From assembly GCA_963675135.1 (NCBI GenBank), contig OY776133.1:39711494-39775493 (forward strand): 64,000 nt of DNA, written 5' to 3'. Below the pieces are notes generated by a model, which saw nothing but the letters and a program-made list of their open reading frames with translations, was not told where the DNA came from and ran no database searches. Of this stretch, positions 20,901 through 33,705 are shown piece by piece. Within the stretch, counting starts at the first letter, position 1, and each line of letters begins with the position of its first letter. Source of the stretch: Galeopsis tetrahit. Its lineage: Eukaryota > Streptophyta > Magnoliopsida > Lamiales > Lamiaceae. A program made the translations under genes and the position numbers.

Positions 20901-21687
20901 CAAGGCTTCCTTTTTCAAATAAAACTTCAAAGGATGGAATGGCTTACCCTTAGTCCATTCCGACTTGTTTGGCATTAATAATGGAAATAGAATGCTAAGC
21001 TTGTTTCCATATCCAACCACATTAGATACCACCCAATTACGAGTATCGGTGTCCACCCGAACACTTCGCTCGAAATACATGATCCGATCAGCTATCAATT
21101 TGAACCAATTGCCTTCTGTAATACCATCATAAATGGCAGCCATCACCCTTGCTTTTCCCAAGGTTACAGAGTCATGGGAACCAGTGGCACATAGCAGGAT
21201 TTTGCTGGCTATGTCCAAAAGGGTTCGATATTTCTCTAGAAGTTCCATCTTCTTGACGGCAGGTAGCTTGCCATCTGGTTTCAGCCTCAACTTTCTTCCA
21301 CAAAATATACTATCTTGTCTCTTGCCCAATGGCATAATTCTCTACATCAATTGTTCCGGTGGGCAACTTCAGATGCTCGAACATGGCTTCTCGAGTAATT
21401 TCTACTGGACTTCCACCAATAAAGGATCCAATTGTGTCACCTCGTCTGGTGGCGTTGGCATAGAATTCCAGTAATTCCTCTTCCAGAACGACTTGAGGAA
21501 ACGCCTCCAAATAAGGCTTTAGACCACATCTGGTGCATTTGGACAGAATTTCGGCATTTCCATCTGTGTGATTGCCCTCAAAGAACACAGAAGGTTCAAC
21601 ATGCACTTTATTGTCGGAAATGTATCTCCCTAGATTGAATGTAGCCTGCATGTTAGTTCTCACATCGAAAATAGAGCGAGTCGACAT
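17978..21687 (-). pseudogene. ORF3 of element 2, broken by two frameshifts and a stop
   Basis: The start ATG is at 21687-21685 (MSTRSIFDVRTNM). The N-terminal domain is open to about 21315, where a small net deletion shifts the frame relative to element 1. The next segment (to ~19370) includes the GYGNKLSILFP and YYPMCLREKR blocks. A second frameshift lies at about 19370-19387. The third segment holds the coiled coil and ends at TGA 18569-18571, where element 1 has an arginine codon. The frame then continues to 17978 with the conserved C-terminal WELDHWIIRKFGD domain. The middle segment (roughly 19400-19950) is not alignable by eye with element 1, so the linker evolves fast while the end domains are kept. 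Confidence 0.85.
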
Positions 21688-22585
21688 TCTTAAGAGTTTG
21701 AATAAGAATGAATAGCTTGGATTTGCAAGAGAACCAAATGCTCGAAGGTAGGAGAGTTAAGAAATTGTGGGGTAAGACGTGTGTAAGTGTTGGGTTTTGT
21801 TCAAAACAGAATTTTTTTTTGATCCAATGGCCAAAATCGAAGGATGAGATCCAACGGTTGGGGCTTTTGGTATTCGGTTACGGAATCGAGAATATTATGT
21901 GATTTGATATTGGAAATTTTGAAATCCGTCTCTTCTTAGTTAGGACAGGGGAGTGAACTCATCTGACCTAGTGTAGACGAGTGTGAACTGGATGTATACA
22001 CCACATTAAATGGGAGTGTATAAATCTAATTCAGGGGTTTTCAAAATTTACCAATATCTAATTACTATAATATCCTTAATCCGTTTTGATTAAACACTTA
22101 GTATTGTAGAATCAAAAGAACACTTAGCTTGTCTGTTCGAGTCTATCCAGAACAGACGAGTAGACTTAAGCTTCACAAGACGAGTCGGCTTAAGCACACA
22201 AGACGAGTTCCCCCTACGCCTGTGCTTGTCTATTCTGAACGTTTGAACGACTTCATGTACCTATCTTATCATTTGTAATGTATAATCTAAGGTACAAGTA
22301 GAGTGATATAAATAAGATGAATATCAATCTAAAGCAATGGTCAAGGTTTTGAACAGGATGAATGTTGACAAACATAAGAGTCAACATAAGGTTATTTAAG
22401 AAATCAAAGATTCCCCCTTAATTGTTTATTCTCTTAGTATTACCCTCAGCTTTACCAGCTTCCTCATCGGGTTGTTTGGTCATCTAGTCTAGCCTTGTAT
22501 ACCTGTCTGTTGCGTGAGTAGACGAGTGCTCTGGTCTAGTGATCTTGTCTCCTTTTCTTTATGTACCTGTCTGGTTAGTACATAG
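21688..22585 (-). other. pol-ORF3 spacer of element 2
   Basis: No gene is seen. It is homologous to 9656-10553, with the same CTTAAG / CACAAGACGAGT repeats near 22160-22210 and a PPT-like run at 22410-22421 (minus strand). Confidence 0.5.
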
Positions 22586-25500
22586 CTATAGGCAAGTAGG
22601 GTCTAGATCAATTAGCCATAAACTAATGCATAGCTCACGAAAACGTGCTTCATCTAATGGTTTTATGAAAATATCAGCTCTTTGAAAATCAGTATGAATC
22701 TTTTCCATGCGAATATCCTTCTTTTCTACATGATCACGTATGAAATGATGCTTCACATCAACATGCTTACAACGTGTGTGCAAAACAGGATTTTGTGTAA
22801 TGGCAATTGCACTATTACTATCACAGAAAATAGGAACATTTGATTCATGTATATTGTAATCACGAAGCTGTTGAATGAGCCAGAGTAGTTGACTACAACA
22901 GCTACCTGCAGCCATGTACTCGGCTTCGGTAGTTGAAGTTGCAACACTAGTCTGCTTTTTAGAAAACCAGGATATGATTTTTGTGCCTAAAAATTGACAA
23001 GAACCAGAAGTAGATTTCCTATCTATTCTACAACCTCCAAAGTCTGAGTCTGAATAGCCACTTAAGGATAGATCATCATTTGAGGGATACCATATACTAC
23101 GATTGATTGTCCCTTTCCAATATTTCAAGATCCTTTTGGTGGTTTCCATGTGACTTTCTTTTGGATTGGCTTGGAATCGAGCACAAACACCAACAGAGAA
23201 TGCAATGTCTGGTCTACTGGCAGTTAAGTACAATAAGGAACCAATTAATCCACGGTAATAAGATTGGTCAGCACATATACCGTTTTCATCTGGGTCCATT
23301 CTGTAAGTTGGTTGCATTGGTACGCCAGTGGACTTACAAGTTTTGATCCCATACTTGTCAAGAAGATTTCTAGTGTACTTCGCCTGATTTATGAAAATAC
23401 CTTCTGGAGTTTGTTTTACTTGAAGACCAAGAAAGTAATTCATTTCACCCATCATAGACATCTCAAATTTACTTTGCATGAGTGTTGAAAAACTTTCACT
23501 CAGCTTTTTGTTAGGTGACCCAAAAATGATGTCATCTACGTAAATTTGGACGAGTAAAATGTCTTTCTCTTCTTGTCTTCTGAACAAGGTTCGATCGACC
23601 TTGCCCTTAGTAAAACCATTTTCCAATAGAAAGAGAGAGAGAGTATCATACCATGCTCTTGGAGCTTGCTTTAGTCCGTATAAGGCCTTCTTTAATCTGT
23701 ACACCTGGTCGCCTTTGACTTCGAAACCTGGAGGTTGTTCGACATACACTTCTTCCGCAAGAATACCGTTAAGAAATGCACTTTTAACATCCATTTGATA
23801 TACAGTAAACTTCATATGAGCAGCATATGCAAGGAACAATCGAATGGCTTCTAGTCTAGCAACAGGAGCATATGTTTCATCATAGTCTATGCCTTCAGCT
23901 TGAGAATAGCCTTGGGCAACTAATCTAGCCTTATTCCTAACGACTAAATCATTCTCATCTTTCTTATTCTTGAAAATCCATCGAGTGCCAACTACATTAT
24001 GATGTTTTGGTCTATCGACAAGTTCCCAGACGTCGTTTCGAACAAACTAGTTCAACTCGTCTTGCATAGCGATGATCCAATTACTATCAGCCAATGCCTC
24101 TTTAACAGTGGTAGGCTCAATAGATGAGAGGAAACAACACCAGCAAAACATAGTTGGACTCGGCTGTTCTTGCGACTCAAAGAGTTGTCGTCTAGTCTTC
24201 ACACCAATAGTAGAGTCACCAATGATATTTTCAGTATCATGCGCAGATTTCCATGTTTTTCTATTCTTAACAGGAATACTATCATCATCTATATCATGTA
24301 CAGCATCATGCATGTCAACATCATTTGTATCATCAATAGATTTACCAGGAGTAGATGAGTCAACTAGAGCAGGCATGTCAACTGGTCTAGAAGACTTACC
24401 TTGAGCACTTACTTTCTCCTTGTCATCAGATTCGAGAGCTTTCATGAATGGATTGTAGGCTTGAACGGATTCATATACCTCTGAATCTTTGTCAGATTCG
24501 ATCGTTAGATCAGTTACCTTCTTACTGATCTTGTCGGCAGACGAGTCCTGTCGAGATTCATCGAAAACCACATGTGGTGTTTCTTCCACACAAAGAGTTG
24601 AGTAGTTGAATACCCTAAATGCTTTGCTAGTCGAGGAGTATCCTAAGAATATCCCCTCGTCTGCTTTAGCATCGAAAGCATTCAACTTGTTCTTTCCATT
24701 GTTGTGAATGAAACACTTACAACCAAATATATGGAAATATGAAACTCTGGGTTTTCTACCTTTCCAAACCTCATAAGGTGTCTTGCCTAGAGCTTTGTTG
24801 ATCGCACTTCTGTTCTGTGAATGGCATGCAGTATTGATAGCTTCAGCCCAAAACTTTTGAGGAGTGTTGAACTCAGCTAACATGGTCCTACATGCTTCTT
24901 TAAGAGTTCGATTCCTTCTTTCGGCTACACCGTTTTGTTGTGGTGTCCTGGCTGCACTAGTAAGATGCTGGATACCACATTTAGTACAGAAATCTTTAAT
25001 ATAGCAATTAATGAACTCAGTTCCTTTGTTAGTACGAATCTTGACAATGGACTGGTTCTTCTCAACTTGTAACTTCTTCAACAGTTCAGGCAGAAGTGTT
25101 TGTGTATCACTCTTCTTGTGTAGGAAGACTACCCAAGTAAACTTAGAATAGTCATCTACGACAACAAGTGTGTACCTTCTACCATTCAAGGTTGGAGGAG
25201 TTATTGGACCATGAAGATCCATATGTAGGAGTTCTAGGACTCTACTAGTTGAGAGAGTAGGAATTGACTTAAAAGAACCTTTAACCCGTTTACCCTGTTG
25301 AGAGGCCGTGCATACATGTGACTTGTAGTAAACTTCATTGGGAATACCTTCAACAAGGTAATCTCTGGCTATCTTATTAAGAACCTTAAAGTTTAGATGA
25401 CAAAGGCGTCTATGCCAGAGCCACCCAAGCTCTTTAGGATTCTTAGTAAGTAGACAGGTGTCCCTCGGACAACTGTTCCAGTTCACTATGTACACACTTC

Positions 25501-25858
25501 CTTGTCTTACGCCGACTTGTAGGACTGTGTGCGTCCTTTTGTCAATGATTTCGCATTTGCGGCTCTTGAACTGCACTTTGTAACCACGATCACAAAACTG
25601 AGAAACAGAGAGTAAATTATATTTCAAACCTTCAACATATGAGACATCTTGGATCTCAACGTCTCCATTCCGGATGTAACCAAATCCTTTAGTGACAGCA
25701 GTGGAGCTATCACCAAATATCACTTTTGGTCCTTCTTGCTCATGGTAGCTTGATAAGAGAGCCTTGGTACCAGTCATGTGGTGCGAACAACCACTGTCTA
25801 TGTACCAGGTTTCTCCTACTGAGCCACCCTTCTTATACAAGTCTAGTCGACCCTGCAA
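22586..25858 (-). pseudogene. pol: copia pol of element 2 with nonsense codon and integrase losses
   Basis: It is colinear with the element 1 pol. The frame is open except for TAG at 24047-24049, where element 1 has CAG, just before the reverse transcriptase. Two integrase changes are visible. The last zinc-binding Cys of CTAC is Ser (codon TCT, 25301-25303), and the second catalytic Asp of RSDKGTEF is Asn (AAC, 25028-25030). Protease DSG and YVDD are still present. These changes would block integration independently of the stop. The accumulation of damage is far greater than in element 1. Confidence 0.92.
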
Positions 25859-25891
25859 TGAAGATATTCAATAATTTAGGTACCCATTTGT

Positions 25892-28443
25892 TTATTGGGG
25901 TCCTTGGGGGTTAGTCGTGTTCAGAGGAATCCAAATATACATTGGAGTCTTGAACAAGTTCGATCTTTTAAGCTTTCGCCCATATTTGTTACAAAATAAG
26001 ACCTTGTTGTCCTTAACTGGTCTATCAGTCGAGTTTGGGTCTACTCTTTGGAGATAGCCTTTCGACTTAATCTCTACTTGAGCAGGCACTGGTCTATTAT
26101 AGTCAGAGTATGGCTTGTAAGCATTAGGTCCATACGGTTTATAGACGCGTTTGGGTCTTTCCTCACTAATGATATCATATGATAAAGGTGGAGGATATAG
26201 ACAGCTTGTGTACGATATTTTGGAACTACTTGTCTAGGTCTAGACGAGTAGAGTTGAGACTGCCTTATGAAATGAGGTCTAGGCTCTTGTCGTCTAGTCT
26301 GTACCTGTCTACTGCTCGTCTCCTCAGGGTACCAATCCTCGTATCTGACCTGGTTGGGTCGTCCACGATTAGTAGTCCTTTGAAGATTAGTTCTAGGTTG
26401 AACAGGCTTGCTGTTACCATTCTTTTTACCTCCCTTGGTAATCGGAATGTTAACTCGAGCTTGTTTAGGTACAGTACCTTGAGATGGAGTACCAATATCG
26501 TATAACATAGGTCCTTTTCCTTTATCATTTGGCAAAAGTCTTGCGTTAGTAGTAGTAGGGTTCTTAATGACTCGAGTAGACGAGCTAGATGACTCAGCAC
26601 CTATACCTGTCTTGTCACCTGGATCTCTATACCTATCTGACAGTTCAAGGTTAATCTTTGAAGAGTTAACCAGGTCAGTAAGTTTGAGATCTAATGTGAC
26701 AACCTCGGTTTCTAAGAACTTATTACGTTCTTCAAGTCTATTGCACTTGCTCTTTAAAACATTAAATTCATTTCTCTCAGTTGCATGTGTCTTAAGTAGG
26801 TCTTGATATAACATGTCTGTCAATGCACATTTTTCTTTGAGTTGTCTTAACTCTTCAGTCAAGCGTTCATTTAGGACTGTTATATTAGGATCTACTTTGG
26901 ACTGAGCTTCCTTAAGATCAATGATTTCTTGTTTTAATGCAATGTTTTCATCACTGACTTCGATGAATGCTTGGTTAGCAAGTAGAAGGTCGTCTTCAAT
27001 AGCACTAGTCGAGTGCTGAGGACTACTTCCTACTTCACTACAAGCAGTATCACTTTCATCAGTTTCTGAATCATCACAAGATTGAAAAGATGTAGCAGAT
27101 GATACCTCTTGGTCGATTTTAGCCATACAACATAGGCCATCATCTACTATGAATGCTTCGTCGTGGTCTCGATCAGTCGAGTGGCTAGATAAGGACGATG
27201 GCAACTCGTCTGAATCCGAATCAGAGTCATCATTGGCCATCATTGCCTTCTTGTCACGGTTGTATCTTCTTTCCCTTCGAGCTTTACGTTCTTCTCGATC
27301 GTCAGTGCTCAGGTCTGGACATTCATATATGTAGTGACCTGGCTTTTCGCAGTTGTAGCACAAGAGATCATTAGTAGCCTTTTTAATAGGAGATTTATCC
27401 CTACGCTTATCACGTCTATCGGAACGTTGAATCTTCATATCGTCAGACTCTCTATCTCGTCTATTACCTTTCGAGACTTCGTCTCTCCTTTCGGATGAGT
27501 TTCGGTCTCGTCTGGTCTCAGACGAGTTCTTAGAAGTATACGCTCTATGATCCCTATAGAACTTCTTGTATCTTCCGAAACGTTTATTCAGCCTATCAAA
27601 CTTTCTAACCATGAGGCTCACCTGATCCTTCAAACTAAGATCAGTATCTAACTCGTCTTTTACAGAGGCAGACTTAGTCTTAGGCTTAGACCTATCTACC
27701 TTAGAAGACTTAGAAGAGCTAGACTTAAAGGCAACGTTCTTAGATACAGCATGTTCTCTATCGCTACTGGCTAGTGGTTCATCTTCGTCTAAATCAAACT
27801 CATGAGCCTTCAGAGTTTGAAACATGGTCTCTGCACTCCAAGCATCTATGTCTTGGGTATTCTTAACTATCATCTTTACCATTTTCCATCGAGAATCTAA
27901 GCTCTTAAGAATCCTAAGATTGATTTCACGAGGAGTATAAGTTTTACCAAGAACTTCAAGGTCATTCATGATTTTAGTGAAACGAGTATCCAGCTGGTCG
28001 ATAGTTTCGCCAGCTTTCATTCGAAATGATTCAAATCTTTGGACAGCAGTGGATAATTTGCTCTCTTTGATCAGGGATGTCCCTTCACAAATGATAGCTA
28101 ATCTGTCCCACATCTCTTTGGCAGTTTTACATTTTAACACTTTTCCTAGATACTCGTTAGGAAGGGTGTGTAAAATATAATTCTTCGCCAAACTATCCAA
28201 ATTATTTTGACGCATTTCTTCTGAGGTTAGATCAGACCTTGGTTTCTTGACGAGTGTGCCAATTGGTTTGTCTCTGTCAAGATTTGCAGTATTTGGGACC
28301 ATTGTCACGATCGGTCCCTCGGTCACAACAGAGATCATTAGATCATGCGTGGAGCTGAAAATTGCTTCCATTCGCAGCTTCCAGTAGTCGTAATCCTGAA
28401 CCTGGAACTTGGGCAACTTGTTAGCGCTAATTTCCAACGACAT
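25892..28443 (-). pseudogene. gag: copia gag of element 2 with 1-bp frameshift
   Basis: ATG at 28443-28441. It matches the element 1 gag through the CCHC knuckle (CYNCEKPGHYIYEC) and the coiled-coil region. One G is lost near 26200 relative to element 1 (TATAGACAG against TATAGGACAG), after which the frame reads ~40 foreign codons to a stop at 26074. The original frame resumes and ends at TAA 25892-25894. The gag-pol junction that follows is identical to element 1, including the two in-frame stops. Confidence 0.9.
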
Positions 28444-28625
28444 GATTTCAAGAAATAAGTGCTAAGCAGATTTATGATCAATAAGCAGTTAAGTCAAGAA
28501 CAGGGAACAAGAAACAGATATAACTGGAGTATAGATCAAGAACACGTAGGCAAGTACAATCACGGACCAAGACTTCACCCTTAGTCTTAAGTCGGTTATC
28601 AAGAAACAGCAGTTCGAAAACCACT

Positions 28626-28637
28626 GCTCTGATACCA
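28626..28637 (-). other. primer binding site of element 2 (tRNA-iMet)
   Basis: TGGTATCAGAGC on the minus strand, two bases from the LTR-C end. Confidence 0.92.
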
Positions 28638-28639
28638 CT

Positions 28640-29932
28640 TGTAGGTCCCCAAAGTTGAGTTAATAACGAGAAAGCTAGTGAAAATGTCTAGAGGGGGGTG
28701 AATAGACTTTTCAAAAATCTATCGAAATATCAGAATACAATATGCGGAATACGAAATTAACAATGAGCCCAATCTAAGTTTATACTCAACTTATTAAATT
28801 CGAGAACTCTGTTCTATACTCAACTTGTCTTGTTCAGTTAAGTATGTAAACAATTAAACAGTTAAGCAATTAAACAAAACAGTAAACAACACAAACAATT
28901 TATAGTGGTTCGACAACTTGTCTACATCCACTCTCACAACCCAGTTGTGATGTTTCCACTAAACTCTTCCAATCGAGTACAAAGTGTAAGTATTCCTGTG
29001 ATTTTAAGTCCCAAGAAGAAGACTTAGATCTTCTAAGACTATACCACCAGATACGTCTACGATCTTACTAGAAATTTAACAAGTATCTAGCAACTTGATA
29101 AAAATAACAAAAAACAAAAACTTATTCAGTAGCAGTCTTCTGATTCTTCACTTGTCTTCTGACTTGCTTTCTGAACTTCAACGAACTTTGTGAGTAATAT
29201 TTAGATAATTCTTCAGTATGTAGCTTTAGTATGCGTGGTTGCAGTAGTCTTCAAATGATAAACACCATGAAGTATTTATAGACTTCAGAAATCAAGAACT
29301 AAGTTAGTTGTAACCAACTCTTCTTGAAAACTAACTTTGAACTGAAACTTCTTATCAATCCACGCGTTTCTTGTTACAAATTAGTTATTCCATAACTAAC
29401 TTCTTCATCCTTATCTTTATACGCGCTTCACTTAATCTTTACTTCAAGTTGACCTGTCTTGTGTAGTCTAGTAGATGCACTTGACTTGTCTTGTAGTCCA
29501 CCTGTCTTGAGTAGTAGACTTCTTCCTTTCTTCTTCTGGTCTTCTTGTGCAATCTTCAGTAGTAGACTATTCTAATCCTAACAAGACTATTACATTACTT
29601 TAAGCTTGTAGCTTAGTCAACTTAAAAACTATATAATCAATCTATCTATTACATTCAAAACATTATGAGCTCTATACAACAATTATCATATCTCAATAAC
29701 AATCTAACAGTTAATAAAAACATATATGAAGTACTTATAAATTCGTACTTATCTTTTAATAACACTTATCTTTTCTTGTGAACTCTACTGGTCTTGTTCA
29801 AGATGACTTCAACTCAACTAGACTAGATTAGTCAACACTTAGAAAATATTCAAACTACTTTTGGCTTATCAAAACTTCATCTTTTATCTTTAATCATCAT
29901 GTAGGACTTGTTCTAGGATTCATATCCCAACA
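28640..29932 (-). repeat. LTR-C, 5' LTR of element 2
   Basis: 1,293 bp, TGTAGG...CCAACA. It is clearly diverged from LTR-A and LTR-B in the middle (for example the block near 29120-29260) but matches the right end of LTR-B. It has the conserved TCTAGAGGGGGG / GTGAATAGAC motif and a TATA box. Confidence 0.92.
29273..29281 (-). promoter_or_regulatory. TATA box of LTR-C
   Basis: CTATAAATA on the minus strand at the position equivalent to the LTR-A and LTR-B boxes. Confidence 0.6.
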
Positions 29933-32195
29933 TATTTTATCAGATTCTTCAGCAGATTCAGCCTCAAATCTTTCTGTTTGGGGAACAGGGAACAAGTCTA
30001 CCTCATAACATTGTTTGTATTTAGATGTAAAAAAACACTCTTCAACAACACTATGAATTGATGTGCAGTGCTTCTTAATCACAGCCACTGCATGGGCGCA
30101 TGGAAACCCTTTGATTTGTCATTCAAAACATGTACATATATTATATTGAAGATCAACGGTGACAGATGTTTTTGAAGATACCTCAAACTGACCGTTGGGA
30201 TACAACGAGACAGGCCATGATGCACTGATATTTCCCAATTCATGCCAAAGAGTCTCTTTACTAGGAACCAGTAGACCTGTCCACTTATTGCTGGATTCCC
30301 GCCTCTCTACGAACATCCCAGAAATCTTTTTCCTTATGGAGTCAATCATATGAGTGATAGGAAGAGATCTAGCTTCACGTATCCAAGAGTTAAATGACTC
30401 AGCTGCATTAGATGTCATTTCCCCATACCTTTTAAGATACGGAGAGTGTGAGACTGCCCATCTTGCATAAGGTAAATCTTCAAGCCATTTTTCAGCAATT
30501 CGACCGCCCACTTTCGTAAACAGCTCAAGTTTCTCTTTGAATATAGTGATGGTAGGTGCATATGCACACTCTTTGAACAACCCAGCCATATTTTCACGAT
30601 GTTGAGTATTCCATCCACCACCGTACCTACCCTTAAGGTTTGACAGCAAGTGATACAGGCAATAAAAGTGGGCAGGATCATTCCATACATCGTAAAAGGC
30701 CGACATCAATCCTACATTTCTGTCAGAAATGTAAATTACCCTTTTAGGGTGAGTGATAAGATCACGAAGTTTAGTTAAGAACCAAGCCCAATTGTTACGA
30801 TTCTCGGAAGATACAATAGCAAATGCAACAGGAAACAATCCTAAAAAGATACAAAAAAAATATAATAAGCACGCATTAAGTGGATGCAAAAATATTAAAC
30901 CATACAAATTCACAAATAATATACATTCAAAGTATGTTTAAAGGTCACAAATAGCATATCTGGAACAAATATTAAACAACCAGTTTATAGAATTATTATT
31001 GTTGTTCCCGTCCTTTGCGGTTGCGGCAAGCAATACCCCTTTTGACCTTCCCTTCATAAATGTACCGTCTATGAAAAGCATTGGTCTACAACTTTTAAAG
31101 CCTTCCTTGCAAGCATTGAATGATATGAAAATTCTTTCAAAGTGGTTGGTGATAATGTTGGTCTCTATGTCCACTATGCTTCCAGGATTGGTACGTTTAA
31201 TTGCATCACCATACCATCGTAATTGATCGTACGACTCGTCATAGCTTCCAAATATGTCGTTTCTTGCAGCCTCAACTCTGTACCACGCCTTCCAATAAGG
31301 GACTTCAAATCCATAATCATCATTAATATGTTCAAGTACCTTTTTTCCAGTAATTGTAGGATTGGACTTCACATTTTGCAGAAGAATATCTTTGATTATT
31401 TTTGTGCCGAACCTGTTTTTTTTCTCGTTTAACAGGTTGCCGACACAATTATGTACTAGGTTGGCCTTGGAAACAATAAACCCTGAATTCATAGGTAAGT
31501 GTTTTCCTTTAATAAACCACTCACAACCAGTTGACACTTTCTGATTGCACTCAGCATATATGTACCTAGGGCAGTTCTTAACATATCTAAACTTGAAATT
31601 GAGCTTGGTCGAGTACTTAATCAACTCGATCCCAAACTCAGGTGCACCCCCAAAGACTGCCCCCCACTTTCATAATATTACCCCAATTATCGGACAAATA
31701 AGCTTTAGTCTTCTCCTTAGGGCATATATCAAAATTTGGTAAACTACCCAATCCAGTAAATTCTGTTGAACAAGCATTTGATAGTCTATGATTGAAAGCA
31801 ATGTCAACACGATTATCAGGTATATTTGACAATTGAGTTTGGGATGTAGAAGCATCGACACGATCATCACTGATTGCCACACAAACGCCCAAACTTTGTG
31901 AATTATTGGTATCAAGTAGTAAATTCTTAGACTGTGTAGAACAAACAGACACTTGAACTAATTTTTCCGATGAAATCTGACAAAATTCAACTAAACTGAC
32001 CAAATCAGAATCAGATGATAAAGAACAATTCTTTATGCAACCAACAGAATAACACATGCCTAGATTAGAAGAAGACAATATGGGCCACATACCGATTACT
32101 TCATTAACAATGTCTTCGAACTTTGAAGATTGTTGAACACGGATGAACTTGGTTTTCTCCTCGAATTCGAACTTTAAAATCACAGCATAATCCAT
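29933..32195 (-). pseudogene. Mutator-like (MULE) transposase, broken and cut by LTR-C
   Basis: ATG 32195-32193. The N-terminal ~180 codons resemble the MuDR-type N-terminal region. A frameshift in a six-G run near 31650 leads into the MULE core: a FIDGTFMKG first-Asp motif, VLLAATAKDG, a YISDRNVGL second-Asp motif, a C-x2-H pattern in YCLYHLLSNL, and ESFNSWIREAR. About 150 bp between AKDGNN and LFPVAFAIV interrupt the core. They end in a T-rich tract and AG (~30843), which suggests an intron. A SWIM zinc finger (CTC ... PCAH) is split by TGA 30119-30121, probably from TGG. The last ~45 codons run into LTR-C at 29932, so the C-terminus and the left terminal repeat are gone. It once catalysed cut-and-paste transposition and is now inactive. 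Confidence 0.88.
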
Positions 32196-32880
32196 CTCTG
32201 ATTCTGCAAATTAGTTTCTCCAATTAACACGTTCAATAGAGCCCTAAATCGCATAAATTAAAACAGGGTAGAATTAGAAAAAATCGAAGATCGAATCGGA
32301 CAGGGTATAAATTGGAATAATAATGAACCAATCGAATTATTGATTATTGAATTAAAACAACCCGGAATAAAATTACATACCTAGATAATGTAATGGTTCT
32401 CGGATGAGATTTAGAAACTCAAAATTCACTCTATTTTGGGTATTTCGGTTATGATCGAATATCGAAGATGGGATTTGAAGATCGAATTATTGATTATCAC
32501 AGTTGGAATTTGAATATGGAATCATTGCATCAAAACAAAATTCATACCTCCAAAATGGAATGATTCTGGTATAGAAGATAGCGCAATTGGGATTTGCAGA
32601 TCGATGTATTGATTATTGAAGATGGGATTTGCAAATGGGATTTGCAGCAAAATGGAGGTGGTTCGGTGATGATCGAATATCGAGGATGGGATTTGAAGAT
32701 CGAACAGAATTCGTACCTCCAAAATGGAATGATTCTAGTATCGAAGATAGCTCAATTGGGATTTGGAGATCGATTTATTGATTATGCGCAATTGGGATTT
32801 GGAGATCGATTTATTGATTATTGAAGATATTGATTATTGAAGATGTGATCTGCAGATTGGATTTGCAGCAAAAGGGAATG
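32196..32880. repeat. 5' flank of MULE with direct repeats
   Basis: No gene is seen. A ~90-bp segment around 32535-32610 recurs at about 32710-32790 (shared words CCTCCAAAATGGAATGATTC and CAATTGGGATTTG). A 36-bp unit is repeated in tandem at about 32753-32824. Two short ORFs here are by-products of the repeats. Confidence 0.7.
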
Positions 32881-33705
32881 TTTCAATGTTGACCATGAAA
32901 TGCTTTAAATTTAAAATATAATTTTAATTTACATTGATTTGAAATTAAAAAATACCGATAGCATTAATTTAAATTATTGTTTTAATTTAATATGTTGGTG
33001 TGATGAAAGAGTAAGGGCATAATTGGTCATTTGGTTAAGAATTTGACCTTAATCCCAATGCTATAATTTATTGTCTCTTTTCCTAGTTGTGTCTATAGGA
33101 TTGTCTCTAATCTTAATTAAACTCGACCATCTTAGGTGGGATTGGTCCCCCGAGATTAGTCGGTCCTCGAACCAGATACTTGAGACTTAAAAAAAAATAA
33201 AAAAATGAGACCATCTTAGTGTGGAATTGTCTCGTATTAAAAATGGGGATTTGGATTTTTCGTGGACAAATGATACACCCGTCTTCTCACTTTCTCGCGA
33301 TTAAAGGGGGGCAACGACACCACTTGATCCGTCTTGGTTTGGAGGTCTTGAGCTTTGATTTGTAATATTGCTTTGTTATGACCTTATAAACCCTAAAAAA
33401 AATCTCCCTCCATCCCCTTTAAGTTTTACATTTAGGGGGCGAAATTAATTTTAAAAAATATACTACGTAATATTTTATATAAGTGAAAAGCGTAAGAAAA
33501 ATGAAATAGTAAAGAGAGAAATAAAAAGTGGTAAACATGAGTATTCAAAATCTGAATACCCAGAATCGACTAAAAAAATTTAATAAAAAAAGTAGATTTA
33601 CCGTATTACCCTCTCGTTAGTCATTAATTTAAATCTATGTAATTAGTTGTGCTTAATTATTTATCATCCCCTAATTAACCACTTTCCCATAATTAATTAT
33701 CTCAC
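32881..33705. other. no gene seen; A+T-rich with Stowaway-like end
   Basis: No coding signal. CTCCCTCCATCCCC at 33403-33416 resembles the terminal repeat of Stowaway MITEs, but I could not find the matching partner. The right terminal repeat of the MULE may also lie here and was not recognised. Confidence 0.35.

Larger units (their letters stand above)
16607..29932 (-). mobile_element. SIRE-like copia element 2 (LTR-B to LTR-C), 13.3 kb, decayed
   Basis: It has the same gene order as element 1. It carries a 1-bp frameshift in gag, a TAG in pol, loss of an integrase zinc ligand and a catalytic Asp, and two frameshifts plus a TGA in ORF3. It cannot be autonomous. Its right end (LTR-C) abuts a Mutator-like transposase pseudogene. 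The five bases after LTR-C (TATTT) do not match the five before LTR-A (TTATC). Confidence 0.9.

Noticed and set aside
29897..29932. MULE C-terminus continuing to 29897
   Set aside because: Those last codons are translated from LTR-C, not from the MULE.
30859..30913. N-terminal hydrophobic stretch of the MULE core frame (signal peptide or membrane helix)
   Set aside because: It lies inside the intron-like interruption upstream of LFPVAF. MULE transposases have no such segment at this place.
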